Assembly: GCF_000760515.2 (NCBI RefSeq)
Contig: NW_013546148.1
Coordinates: 1 to 25,187 of the forward strand
Direction of reading: 5' to 3'
From: Mitosporidium daphniae
Lineage: Eukaryota > Microsporidia
Length of the DNA stretch: 25,187 nt
Below are positions 1 to 9,136 of this stretch, in pieces. The notes beneath the pieces are model-generated. The model was not told the origin of the DNA. It worked only from the letters and a program-made list of their open reading frames with translations, and ran no database searches. The first letter of the stretch is position 1. The number at the start of each line of letters is the position of its first letter. The translations under genes were made by a program, and so were the position numbers.

Positions 1-1
1 G

Positions 2-871
2 TCTTTATATCTTTTTGATCTTCTTGCTCTCAATGGCCAGTCAGTGTTGGATTGTAACCTACTTGAACGCTTTAATAAGCTTTGGAAGTGTGTAATTCGC
101 CCATGGGAATCTTTCCACAAAGATAGCCCACACAAACCGCCATTTAGAGTACTCCTTAAAGAAAACTTCAAGTCGTACCATATTGCGCATGTCTTAAACA
201 CAGTAAGTGTCTTCTTTATACTCAGACTTGAGCATTTCATCTTCAGATGGTCTAATATCATAACTAGGTGATCCCTTCTTTGCCGCATGAAAACGATGGG
301 CTTATATTTACACCGGTATATGCTCCATACATCAAGGGTACCTGTAAGCAGCTTTTCAAATGGAAGCCAGCAGGCTTAAATTCTGTTGATTTTCGCATAC
401 TCCTTGCACAGGATTATTCAAACCGAAACGACGTTTGGGAGCTTTGGGCAGGTGATCGCGGTGTCAATCGATTCTATGGACTATTTTATCTTGATTTTGA
501 AAGGTAGCATTACACGCCATATCGATAGGGCCATCGAAACAGGTTCCTCTGATGATCCCCCCACTGCAAATTCGATTGCAGAGCTGTTTTGGGATCCAGA
601 GTGGAAGACGCCCATTGAAAACTTGGCAGCACATCGCGACACTGATGATTCGATAGCATATACAGCCGTCAGCAATGGTGGCTGGCGGTTTCTTAGGTTG
701 CGGAGAGATAAACTGACCCCTAATGACGTCAGAGTGATCTCAAACATCAACAAATCCATTTCCGACGGTTGCACCCAAGATGAGGTAAGTAGGAATATCC
801 AACCATAGTTGCTTGGAATGGCCGCACCCATTAAAAGGGCATGGGAAAAGCGACAAAGGCCCCTCCAATAA
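2..871 (+). CDS. CEG1: mRNA capping enzyme, guanylyltransferase (3' part, 5' truncated)
   Basis: Transfers GMP from GTP to the 5' diphosphate end of nascent Pol II transcripts in the nucleus. Four exons are visible: 2-202, 268-503, 529-784 and 809-871, with introns of 65, 25 and 24 nt. Joined they give 251 residues open at the 5' edge. Nucleotidyltransferase motifs run in order: motif III (LFDLLALNGQSV) at the very start, motif IV (DGLIFTP) and motif V (LFKWKP) just after the first intron, and motif VI (WRFLRLRRDK) in exon 3, inside the OB-fold region. The motif I lysine (KxDG) lies outside the window. Each intron has GTA...TAG ends, and removing them restores one frame that follows the family through to the C-terminal LLG. 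The gene ends 18 bp from the convergent cytidylyltransferase stop. No triphosphatase domain can be judged because the 5' part is missing. Confidence 0.93.
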
Positions 872-889
872 GCTGAAATCTCTGAAAAT

Positions 890-1949
890 TTATTTCTTGC
901 TGGCTGCATCTGCACTCTTTCCTGACCCAAAAAGCCGAGACTACAGAATAAAATAAAACGCTGATAACCTTACCATGGCCCCGGAGTAGCTTTTTGTAAA
1001 CTTATGAATGAGTTCTTGAGATCTCTGCTCCCAACTATCCAGAGTGCCCATCAGCTCAGATTGCGTCCCAGCCCAATTTTTTTCTATTGAACGGCGTGAC
1101 CCTTTAATCATTGCCCCAATTCGAACGAGATACTTTTTCAGAATTAACTCTCGTTGTTTGAGGAATGAAATGTTCAAATCTGAAGGGGATACACCGCGTT
1201 CAAGGTTCCTTCGTAAATAGAGGTCGTAGTCTCTCACGATGCGTGTAATCAGATCGGATGTGGAGATTCCCTGTGTCCGTTGCGTTGGCAAAAATCTTCC
1301 CTGAGCCTTGATGCTGGCATAAACATCTGAAATGCCTCCGGCCGCTGGATATGGGGTGGCATCTTGGGCAACATAATCGATCTACGATAAAAAGAACCCT
1401 TCACGTAACCTGATGCTTTTCCAAAAAATCACTGGTGATGATCCAGGGTGCCCCCTCAATGACCTCGTCAACCCATTTGCAATGTCGTACGCATTCGTAG
1501 CGTTCACGATCGGTTAGCACGGTCTTTCCTTTCAAGGCATGGGTAAGCTCGTCGTTGCAAACTAGGATTAGAAAATATGGCAATCATGTAACAAGGGGAG
1601 TCGATCGTGGCGGTTTACAAACAAACTCGCATTCCAATCGGCAATTGCGATAAAAAATACCTCCAGCAATCAAGTACGTGAATGGACGCAGTTTTTTCGC
1701 TTGCTCCAATGCACGAGCATGTCCAAAATGGAAGAGATCAAATACCCCATCATAATAAACCCGAACAGGATGCTCAGGGTCATAACCCTTTTTTTCCCTG
1801 GCAACGACATTGCCATCTTCGGAGAACTCAGAGGGAACCGGCTCTGAAGGTTTATTTTCTTGCAAGTGTGCTGCTTTGGGGCCCAATTGGTCAGGAATTG
1901 CAGGAGTAAAGCGGGATATTGCTCGTTTGCCTCTACGGAGCTTAGCCAT
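890..1949 (-). CDS. PCT1: Choline-phosphate cytidylyltransferase (CCT)
   Basis: Makes CDP-choline from CTP and phosphocholine, the rate-limiting Kennedy-pathway step for phosphatidylcholine. Four exons on the minus strand (1949-1661, 1561-1410, 1381-974, 940-890) with introns of 99, 28 and 33 nt give 299 residues. The cytidylyltransferase signature HFGH follows [12 protein letters not shown] at about residue 75. CNDELTH and [15 protein letters not shown] follow in exon 2. The second signature, [10 protein letters not shown], is in exon 3, then [16 protein letters not shown]. The C-terminal tail is helical and shorter than in animal CCT. It may hold the amphipathic membrane-sensing helix, but that cannot be proven here. 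The ATG at 1949 opens a basic, proline-rich N-terminus. The upstream region holds an AAATTT core 26 bp away and two GGGCCC sites. Confidence 0.96.
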
Positions 1950-2288
1950 AAATATGATTTTACACTTTGGACCAAAATTTTATTGCAAGCTTAAAACGCG
2001 GGGAAAGTTGTGTGACATTTTACATAGCCAATATATGAGGCAGTTTAAGGGCAATTTTGGGCCCTAACGGGCCCAATGGCGGTTGCATGTGTTGCTCCCT
2101 AAAATATTCATACCGCTCCAATGGCAATTTAAATCTCTGAAAGTCGATCCAAAAACATCGATCCATGCCCCAATGTCTATGGAATATGCAAATTGCAACA
2201 GCAAACGGATCGCTATCAACGGATGGCTGTACTTAATGGCACTATTGTTTGTGGTCAAAAATGGGGGCAGTTTTGTATAAAGTTATGA
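1950..2288 (+). other. Intergenic stretch without a supported gene
   Basis: This 339 bp region lies upstream of the minus-strand cytidylyltransferase and downstream of the kinesin stop. Both strands hold only short reading frames with no recognisable protein and no splice-consistent joins. Two GGGCCC palindromes sit about 4 bp apart at about 2058-2076, and an AAATTT core is at 1975-1980. It most likely contains the cytidylyltransferase promoter and the kinesin 3' end. Confidence 0.6.
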
Positions 2289-4072
2289 TTACAAATTTCG
2301 GATATTCTCCTTTCCTCCGGCTTTTGCCTGTGTACCGCTAGTGCCATACAGTGCTTGAACAAAAAGGGCTTGACGGATGGACGAGATGAGCTTTGGTTTA
2401 AAGTCACAACGAATTTCCATTTCGGAAATCGAACGATATGCCCCCCCTCCCGCCAGTCTGGCATCAATGATGGCATTTGCTCTCTTTTCGCCGATCCCGG
2501 GGAGCTTTTTTATAAGGCAGGTAGAGCCTGAATTCGCAAGAAGCAAAATATAGTCATCCATCAAGCTCTCCGATCCAGATCCGTTTTTCAGCGTTTCTTG
2601 AATAGAGCTCCAGAGCGAAGATGCTATAGTTGTTTCTTCAGCCTCCAAGTCATCATTAAAGGTCCCGATTTGCCTTCTTCGCTTTGCCGGCTTTACAGGA
2701 GATGCCATGTTGTCGATCTGTTTAAATGCTTTGGAATTTTTCTTCTCACTGGCTATGTTGCTTGCATTTGCACCTAGTTTGGCCTCCAAAATTGCAACCC
2801 TTTGAGAAAGCTCAAAGTTATCCTTAATATCGGAAGAAAGCGACGTGGCCGGCGGAGTGCTGATCAATGGCGATGGCCTTCTAGCTTTGACATCTCCTTT
2901 ATGCGGCATCTCGTTTATTACGGGACTGTTGGTAATTTGCCTACTTTTGGAAGCAAAATTTAGAGTGTGAGTAGTCTCTGCCAAGTGTTTAACACTTGGC
3001 GAAACATTTGCCACAATAAGCGCATTTGAGCAACCGCCAAGCGAATCCTGGTTTTGTTAACGCACATGAAATACCTGCAGAAGCCTAGTCAATTTTGAGT
3101 CTCGATACGGAATTCGAGGGGATCCAGCATTTAGGGCGTCCACAACATTTGACAGTACAAATAGCGACTTGTTAATGGAGCCGCTTTATACCATTCGAAT
3201 TCCGATGTTTTCTGCCCTCCGGTTATCCTCGGAGCCTGCAAGATCAATTAGATGCAATTTGGCAAGACGATGGGCTCTTCGACGAGGGGAATGCCACCCG
3301 GCTCCCTGGATTCCTGATTCAATCTACAACAAATAAAACCACCAAAACGCCATACAGTTACAGTCAAGCAGGAGTGTGACCTGCTGGAGTTTGGATTTAG
3401 CTTTGTTGAGGCCGACTTGCGATGTCTTCGGGCGGTCTCCCAGTGGCTGGCAAATTNTTCAAATGAACAGACGCGGACATTTGTAAGATTAGAAATAAAG
3501 ATGTTCTTATTTTGATCTTCTCTGATCTGCAGGTCTAATCCGGAGCCCGTAAGCAGGTCATAAACCTTTTCATTGTAAATCTCCAGAAAGGAGATCTTGA
3601 AAATGACATCCGAGCTATTGGAGGAATCAAATAATTCCTGCAATACCAATGGAATCAAACCAGGACTGGATGGGGTTCCTTCCATTGTAAATGTTTTCCC
3701 GGCGCCCGTATTTCCATATGCAAAAATGGTCATGTTGATGCCTAGCAATGATTAGACAGGAGCAACGTTACCTGAAAGCAAAGAGGAAAGCATCGGTTTT
3801 ATCTGCAATCTAAATAGGGCCGAGTTTGAGGTTTCTGGTTCGTAACATCCATCAAAGGAAAACATCAGTGCCTCTGAGGCATTTCTTGGATTTGCAATTT
3901 CCGCCGAGTTCTTTCCCGTCATCCTAATTGCAGATACTGACTCTGTTTCCCGCTCCAAGGCAAGAAATGGCCGAACACGCAGTATTACTCGAACCTTTGA
4001 TGTCGATGGTGGAACAAAAGATCCCCTTTGCGGAGGGATTGAAGATGGCGCCCCTAGGAAGGGATTCTTCAT
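2289..4072 (-). CDS. Kinesin-10 / Kid (KIF22)-like chromokinesin, with an in-frame stop
   Basis: Plus-end microtubule motor of the chromosome-arm-binding Kid type, inferred from architecture. Exons are 4072-3772, 3741-3356, 3323-3075 and 3047-2289; introns are 30, 32 and 27 nt; 565 codons including the stop. Motor signatures in order are [11 protein letters not shown] near residue 20, P-loop [15 protein letters not shown] in exon 2, switch I NPNSSRSH, switch [10 protein letters not shown], and [12 protein letters not shown]. The C-terminal quarter carries a helix-hairpin-helix ([17 protein letters not shown]), the DNA-binding hallmark of Kid. A short coiled coil ([13 protein letters not shown]) lies between. 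The first in-frame ATG is at 4072; upstream codons are not ATG. Codon 275 (3186-3188) is TAA where relatives have Glu, and the frame and homology continue on both sides. An N at 3457 makes one codon ambiguous. This is an assembly error, a polymorphic null allele or a pseudogene; the sequence cannot decide. Confidence 0.9.
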
Positions 4073-4226
4073 CGAACAAATTGAATGGACTTTCAATAAA
4101 TTTTTGCCTCCAAGCTGCTATTAAATAAATTGCAATTGTTTAGGACAAGTTTGTACGAGATCCCTTTGCCCGCAATAAATCTGGCCCTGACCCACGGACA
4201 TTTGATTTGGAGCTTGAATCTTTTGT

Positions 4227-4281
4227 ATGTCAGGTCAGGTCAGGTCATGTCATGTCAGGTCATGTCATGTGATGTTATGTG
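4227..4281 (+). repeat. Degenerate pentanucleotide array, 11 units
   Basis: Eleven consecutive 5-bp units follow the pattern A(T/G)GT(C/G/T). They are mostly ATGTC and AGGTC, interspersed, with decay to ATGTG and ATGTT at the right end. The array lies in the non-coding region upstream of the kinesin gene. It is a plausible strain-variable marker. Confidence 0.9.
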
Positions 4282-4339
4282 TTGCAGCTTTTCCATGACA
4301 AAGGAATAAACCCGCATGTGGTAACTATCCAAGTACAGC

Positions 4340-4413
4340 ACAAAAATCCCTTATTGCGGCCAAAAAACAATGCCCCATTGTGGTACAAAAATACCTTATT
4401 ACAGTACCGGCCA
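4340..4413 (+). repeat. Imperfect direct repeat, two copies
   Basis: ACAAAAAT, then C/A, CCTTATT, a short divergent stretch and CGGCCA occur at 4340-4362 and again at 4385-4413. The second copy carries about 6 extra bases before CGGCCA. The repeat is non-coding and its function is unknown; it looks like a local duplication. Confidence 0.65.
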
Positions 4414-4432
4414 ACTATTTTGAAAGATTTAC

Positions 4433-5947
4433 TTAGTTTCCTTGATGGGAAAACAAAGATCTTTTGAGCGCTACACCAAGAAGAATGCCGGCTTTGAAAA
4501 AAATATAAACCTCAATAATCCTTAAAGCTGCTGAGGAAATTGATTCTGCCGACAGCTCTTTAGCCTTTGAGGTAAGCCTGTCAAGATTCGTAAATGTTTG
4601 GAAAAGCTCCAAAAAAACCTTCCTAGCCTCAGGCCAGGTATCCATTGATGGTGGAGATAAATCTAGTTCCTTCCAAATCCTTCGAAAAATAATCTGGAGC
4701 GTTTCGAGAAAGTGCAATATCCTTTGAAAGATAACTAAAAATCAGATGGCGACTTTAACTTACTCTTTTCAAATGCCTTGAGGAACGAAATCGTCATTTC
4801 ATTAGCTTGGGAAAAAGAAATTGCTGTGCATTTTCCCCCCAAATATGAAAAAGTCTTTTGAAATTTTGGGGAAAATTCTTTCTTGCATTGTTCAAAAGAG
4901 AGCCCGGATGAGAAATAGTTTCCAAATTGGCCCTTTGATGAGGAGTTCCTTTGCGGACCATGAGAGTTTGGTGTGGAGGAAAATCCAGCATTCTGAATAG
5001 CGTGTGCTGCTAACGGGATTTCAATTTCATTGATCGTGTTTTTATTTTTCTGTTCACGGATCTTTTCGGCAATGTTTTCGATGGATTCCTGCTGAGCCAT
5101 TGATTCTGCCACCGGGGATTCGCCAACAGATTGCTGTCTCGGAGATTTTACACACTTTGAAAAGTGATTTTTGATATGAAAATTATAAATAGACAAAGGC
5201 ATCATTTTTGGAGAGCAGCATATCTTTGTAGTAATTCCGATCATGTGCAAGGGACGACAAATTGAAAGGTAAATCAAAATAAATTCCCAACTTTTTGCTA
5301 CACAATTAAATTCGTCAAAATTGCACATTGTAGCGGTTTCTTTAATAAACTGCAAGATTGGTCTATCCAATCGCTTTCTTGATGAGCTGCAAAACTGGCA
5401 TATTAAATCATTTATGCAGCATATCTATTCTGATCTTTTCATTATTTTAACATTGAGTACTCCTTTAGGGTGTGGTTGAATATCCTTGAAGCTAACATCG
5501 TTCTTATGCGAAGTTTTTGCAGCGAATCCTAGTTGAGTCAGAGATATAGTGTCATTAGAAGATGGATTCTTTTTATTTCTTGACGATGATATTACTATTG
5601 AACTCGGGTCCATCCACTGTGGCCTCCTGGTTACACAAATGTTGGCCTCAAACTGAGGAGGAATGGGTATTGACATAATGCCATCTTTATCGCTATCCAG
5701 AGCGTTTGGAATTTCTGAAATGATGTATTCAATGGCCCTCTAGCATAAATATACACGTATATTGTACCTGCAATTGATCCAGAGTAATAGGTTCATCCTT
5801 TGTATGCTCGTCTTTTGTTACATACTCAATCATACATGGGAGTGAATAAGATACACTTGGTAGGAGTAAATGGAAGCATAGCTTGATCCCAGCGGGTGTG
5901 TTGTGCTCCAAATATTGATTGGCAATGAGCGAGGCTAATCGGTCCAT
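4433..5947 (-). CDS. Unrecognised protein of 473 residues, four exons
   Basis: Exons 5947-5768, 5739-5461, 5424-4764 and 4734-4433 are joined by introns of 28, 36 and 29 nt, all GTA...TAG. They give one uninterrupted frame of 474 codons. The reading frame extends further 5', but that part is antisense to the first exon of the cyclophilin gene, so the ATG at 5947 (MDRLASLIANQYLEHN) is the sensible start. Residues about 1-75 are helical; a Ser/Asn-rich stretch follows at about 110-140. A hydrophobic, Cys-rich helical block lies at about 155-225, then a Gln/Glu-rich linker and a helical C-terminus. The N-terminal pattern IKLCFHLLLPSV followed by LQRAIEYII faintly recalls the helical N-terminal domain of negative elongation factor A. 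The match is too short to name the gene. The start lies 48 bp from the divergent cyclophilin ATG, with a shared AAATTT core between them. Confidence 0.75.
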
Positions 5948-5995
5948 TGGGTTGTAGTTTAAGTTTTTAATAAAATTTATTGCCTCTTCTCTGCA
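5948..5995. promoter_or_regulatory. 48-bp bidirectional promoter region
   Basis: This is the whole space between two divergent ATGs, 5947 on minus and 5996 on plus. It contains the A/T-rich run AATAAAATTTATTG with the palindromic AAATTT core at 5973-5978, plus a T-rich stretch. That it drives both genes is inferred from position. Confidence 0.6.
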
Positions 5996-6591
5996 ATGTC
6001 CGTTACCCTGCATACCACCCTTGGGCCGATCAACGTAGAGCTTTATTGCAAAGAGTGTCCTAAAACAACAGAAGTATGATTAAGCCTTTTATGTTCCAAA
6101 GAATTTTCTAGCATTATGTGCAAGTTCTTACTATAATAGCTGCATTTTCCATAGAGTTATTAAAGACTTTATAATTCAAACTGGAGATCCCACTGGATCG
6201 GGTAAGGGCGGAACCTCCATTTGGGGCTCCTCTTTTCAAGACGAGATACATGAAAATCTCAAGGTATGACATAGACTATTTCTTCCCTTAGCATGACCAA
6301 CCCGGCGTTATCAGCATGGCTAATTCGGGTCCAAATACGAATAAAAGCCAATTTTTCATAACTCTTTCGCCTCAAGAACACTTGGACTCAAAATACACCG
6401 TCTTCGGGAAGGTAAGCCCAAGCTAACGCATCAACACTAAGGTCGCTGATAAAGGAATGGATGTAATCCGGGCGATAAACGACACTCCTGTTGATGAGCG
6501 TTACAGGCCTGTTTCCCCGGTACTCATTGAGAATGTAACTGTGCACTCGAATCCTATTGCGGATCAAATTTTAAATTGTAATAAAATTTAA
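5996..6591 (+). CDS. PPIL3: Cyclophilin-type peptidyl-prolyl isomerase, PPIL3-like
   Basis: Prolyl cis-trans isomerase of the small spliceosome-associated cyclophilin group. Four exons (5996-6073, 6102-6263, 6292-6411, 6442-6591) with introns of 28, 28 and 30 nt give 169 residues, close to the family's about 161. The start [17 protein letters not shown] fits PPIL3. [18 protein letters not shown] carries the catalytic Arg, GGTSIWG is the subfamily insert-like loop, and SQFFITL and KYTVFGKV complete the core. The C-terminus ending VHSNPIADQ resembles the PPIL3 tail. The residue equivalent to cyclophilin A Trp121 is His ([12 protein letters not shown]), as is common in divergent spliceosomal cyclophilins, so cyclosporin binding should be weak. 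The last intron has a clear CTAAC branch-like site (about 6422). The stop codon overlaps the AAATTT core at 6584-6589, upstream of the next gene. Confidence 0.94.
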
Positions 6592-6643
6592 AGATTAAGT
6601 TTGGATACGCTTGGAATAGTCGTTTTTTCCGTCACCAATTAAT

Positions 6644-7647
6644 ATGGCACTCATATCACTTGCAAGAGCATTCTCAACAAAAGCACCGAAGAGTTCAATT
6701 GCTCCCATAAAGACAGTTGCAGTTATCGGATTTGGCCAAATGGGGCAGGGGATTGCCCAGTGCTGTCTATCTGGTAAACATCAATGGTTACAACATTAGC
6801 ATTAACTCCCCTTTCAGTTCGGGTTTTTGATCCCAATACAGAAAAGTTGGTGAAGGGCGTTGAATCTTTAAAAGAAAAACTTGGCGAGGATCCCTCTGCA
6901 ACTACAAGTTCAGACGTTGGAGAAAGTATTGCGCTTCAAGATATTATTAACAGAATATATCAGGGAGAGAATATAGACGACACAATTAAGGGCGCAGACT
7001 TGGTTATTGAGGCAATAGTTGAAAGCCTCACGGCCAAGTTGGAGCTTTTTTCAAGTATTTCGCGGTCTCCTGTTTTGGCGCCACATACGATTCTTACTTC
7101 AAATACCTATTCTTTGAGTATCTCCAGGATCGCACAATCTATCATGCCAAAGCGGGAGCTTTTCGGATTGCATTTTTTCAACCCGGCCCCCAAAATGAAG
7201 CTCGTTGAAATAGTGAGAGCAAATGAAGAGGCCAACCCCGAAAATGAGCATGCAAACATCCAGCTTTCGTCTCTTGTGGAATTTGTCAAGCGTCTTGGAA
7301 AAGAGTCAATTGTGTGCAAGGATTCTCCAGGGTTTGTTGTCAATAAGCTTCTTATCCCCTATTTGACGGACGCAATTCGTCTCCTTGAAGAAAAAGTAGC
7401 ATCTAAAGAGGATATTGATAAGGCCATGAAGCTGGGCGCTGGATATCCCATGGGTCCGTTTACGCTAATGGACCTTATTGGATTAGATACCATCAAGAGC
7501 GTTATCGATGGATGGGCTGCTTTGGATAAGACCGGCCAATCACTAAGACCCTCCCCTCTTTTGCAAGCAATGGTCCAGCAGGGAAAGCTTGGGAAAAAGT
7601 GTGGCGAAGGCTTTTATTCGTATGCAAAAAAGCACCGAGTTTTTTGA
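6644..7647 (+). CDS. HADH: 3-Hydroxyacyl-CoA dehydrogenase, mitochondrial type
   Basis: NAD-dependent oxidation of L-3-hydroxyacyl-CoA, the third step of beta-oxidation. Exons 6644-6773 and 6800-7647, with a 26-nt intron, give 325 residues (human enzyme 314). The N-terminus MALISLARAFSTKAP is basic and Ser/Ala-rich with no acids, like a mitochondrial presequence. The NAD-binding loop GFGQMGQG follows. Next come EAIVESL, SNTYSLSI, the catalytic His region GLHFFNPAPKMKLVE, SPGFVVNKLLIPYL, and AMKLGAGYPMGPF leading to GLDTIKSVIDGW. The C-terminus GEGFYSYAKK has no peroxisomal SKL signal. An alternative acceptor at 6817 would make a 44-nt intron in the same frame and remove six residues. I prefer 26 nt because the longer product better fills the Rossmann fold. 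The enzyme is single-domain, not fused to a hydratase. Confidence 0.95.
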
Positions 7648-7718
7648 AAATAAAAAGCGGGCCCAAACTGCGACATTTAAAGTCTTAAACATTCCGCATA
7701 AATTTTATTTCAACCTTC

Positions 7719-9011
7719 ATGTCCAACTCATCACCTCCGCCGCAACCCCATTCAGGCGCTCCCGTATATGCACCTGGGATCACATTTAATAAACCAATGA
7801 GCGTTGTTTTTATTGGAAGTATTCCTTATGATACGACTGAAGAGCAACTAATGTCTTTATTTAGTACGGTTGGGCCAGTGCGATCTCTTAGACTTGTCTT
7901 TGATAGAGAGACTGGGAAATCAAAAGGTTATGGATTTTGCGAGTACCACGATACAGAAACAGCAAGGTCTTGTGTTAGGAATCTCTCGAACTACGAGCTT
8001 AATGGGCGAAACCTTCGTTTGGACTTTGCAGATTCCATGCTTGGAGCGCCCAAAGAGCTAAGAAAGGAAAACAAGGCAGCTAGAATATATAGACCAAATT
8101 CTGACTATGGCGAAGGATCTCAGGGACCTTCCTCATCCTTTTGGGATCCCTTCTCAGCAAGTGGGTCTGGAGGTCCTCCCCCTCCTCCTCATCTTTCGCA
8201 GCCAGTCATGATGCCCATGATGGTGCCCGGAAGCGGGCAAATGGACAATGGACAACAATGGCAAGGAATACCCCCGCCCCCTCCCCCTACATCAATACCC
8301 TATTTTCAGCAATCTTTTATCCCACAAGCGGGACCGGCCTCGCACATGATGGGGCATGCTGCGCCACATGGTATCTTTCCTCAGCAAAATGTGCCGCCCT
8401 CCTTTCCAATGCACTCTGGAGCGGCTATCCAATATCCTGTTAATGGCCCCATCTCTTCGTTCCCCCCTCCCCCTCCGAACTTTCAAGGCGGGCAGTATCA
8501 AGAAATGCACCACCAACAGCAAATGTTTGGCTCGCAACAGCCCCAGCACGTTCAATTTGAGCTTGCACAACAACTACCACCTCCACCGCCGCCTCCTCCT
8601 GCCGCTTCGATGACAGCGTTGGAGTCACTGCCTCCAGATCAGCTCTTCTCATTGCTCGCACATATTAAAAATTTGACACAATCTCAACCCTCACAAGCCA
8701 AAGACCTTTTGGGATCCAACCCACATTTGACCTATGCTCTTTTTCATATTCTTTGGAGAATGGACTTAATTGATGCCCAAACAATTCAAAGAACCATTTC
8801 GGCCTTGAGTGTAGGACCTCCAGAGGCGTCCGGTGCCAATACTGTCGAGCTAAGATCACAGGATCCTAGAAAACTTCAAGCCTCAGACCCATTGAAATCA
8901 GATCAACAGCAGGCACTATTAGAGCAAATTCGAAGAATGACCCCGGAGCAATTAGAAGCACTTCCTCCTGAACAGAGAGAAAAAATTTTATTATTAAAAA
9001 ATAAGGTTTAA
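7719..9011 (+). CDS. CSTF2: Cleavage stimulation factor 64-like / Rna15-like RNA-binding protein
   Basis: 3'-end processing factor that binds U/GU-rich sequence downstream of the poly(A) site. This single-exon gene encodes 430 residues. The RRM spans about residues 28-104, with RNP2 VVFIGSIPY and RNP1 KGYGFCEY. A hinge domain at about 290-350 ([13 protein letters not shown], then [12 protein letters not shown]) matches the CstF-77-binding region. The C-terminal three-helix domain, [18 protein letters not shown] to the end, is the Pcf11-contacting part. Between RRM and hinge lies a low-complexity linker with several runs of five or more prolines, Met/Gln-rich segments and GlyPro spacers. It is the only firm complete gene here without an intron. 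A GGGCCC site (about 7659) and an AAATTT core (7700-7705) lie just upstream. Confidence 0.95.
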   Translation: MSNSSPPPQPHSGAPVYAPGITFNKPMSVVFIGSIPYDTTEEQLMSLFSTVGPVRSLRLVFDRETGKSKGYGFCEYHDTETARSCVRNLSNYELNGRNLRLDFADSMLGAPKELRKENKAARIYRPNSDYGEGSQGPSSSFWDPFSASGSGGPPPPPHLSQPVMMPMMVPGSGQMDNGQQWQGIPPPPPPTSIPYFQQSFIPQAGPASHMMGHAAPHGIFPQQNVPPSFPMHSGAAIQYPVNGPISSFPPPPPNFQGGQYQEMHHQQQMFGSQQPQHVQFELAQQLPPPPPPPPAASMTALESLPPDQLFSLLAHIKNLTQSQPSQAKDLLGSNPHLTYALFHILWRMDLIDAQTIQRTISALSVGPPEASGANTVELRSQDPRKLQASDPLKSDQQQALLEQIRRMTPEQLEALPPEQREKILLLKNKV

Positions 9012-9136
9012 AATTGTCCAAATTGCTCTTGAGAGAATTGGACAACTCCAGCGGTTCGGTCCGGCATCGATACAGGCCACACGAATTGACGCTTTCCAGT
9101 AATTTGCATTTTGAAATTTCATTTATTTTGCGACTA

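Larger units (their letters stand above)
4073..4432 (+). other. Kinesin upstream region with repeats, no gene seen
   Basis: This 360 bp gap lies between the kinesin start and the stop of the next minus-strand gene. I see no coding exon on either strand. It holds an AAATTT core at 4098-4103 (26 bp upstream of the kinesin ATG), a degenerate pentanucleotide array (4227-4281) and an imperfect direct repeat (4340-4413). Confidence 0.6.

Noticed and set aside
5948-6013. In-frame upstream extension of the unrecognised minus-strand gene to an ATG at 6013
   Set aside because: This part is exactly antisense to the first coding exon of the cyclophilin, which has clear homology; the next ATG at 5947 is preferred.
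9014-9136. Longer open frame upstream of the SAM synthetase ATG
   Set aside because: It begins without ATG, overlaps the promoter-like AAATTT, and shows no similarity to the family.
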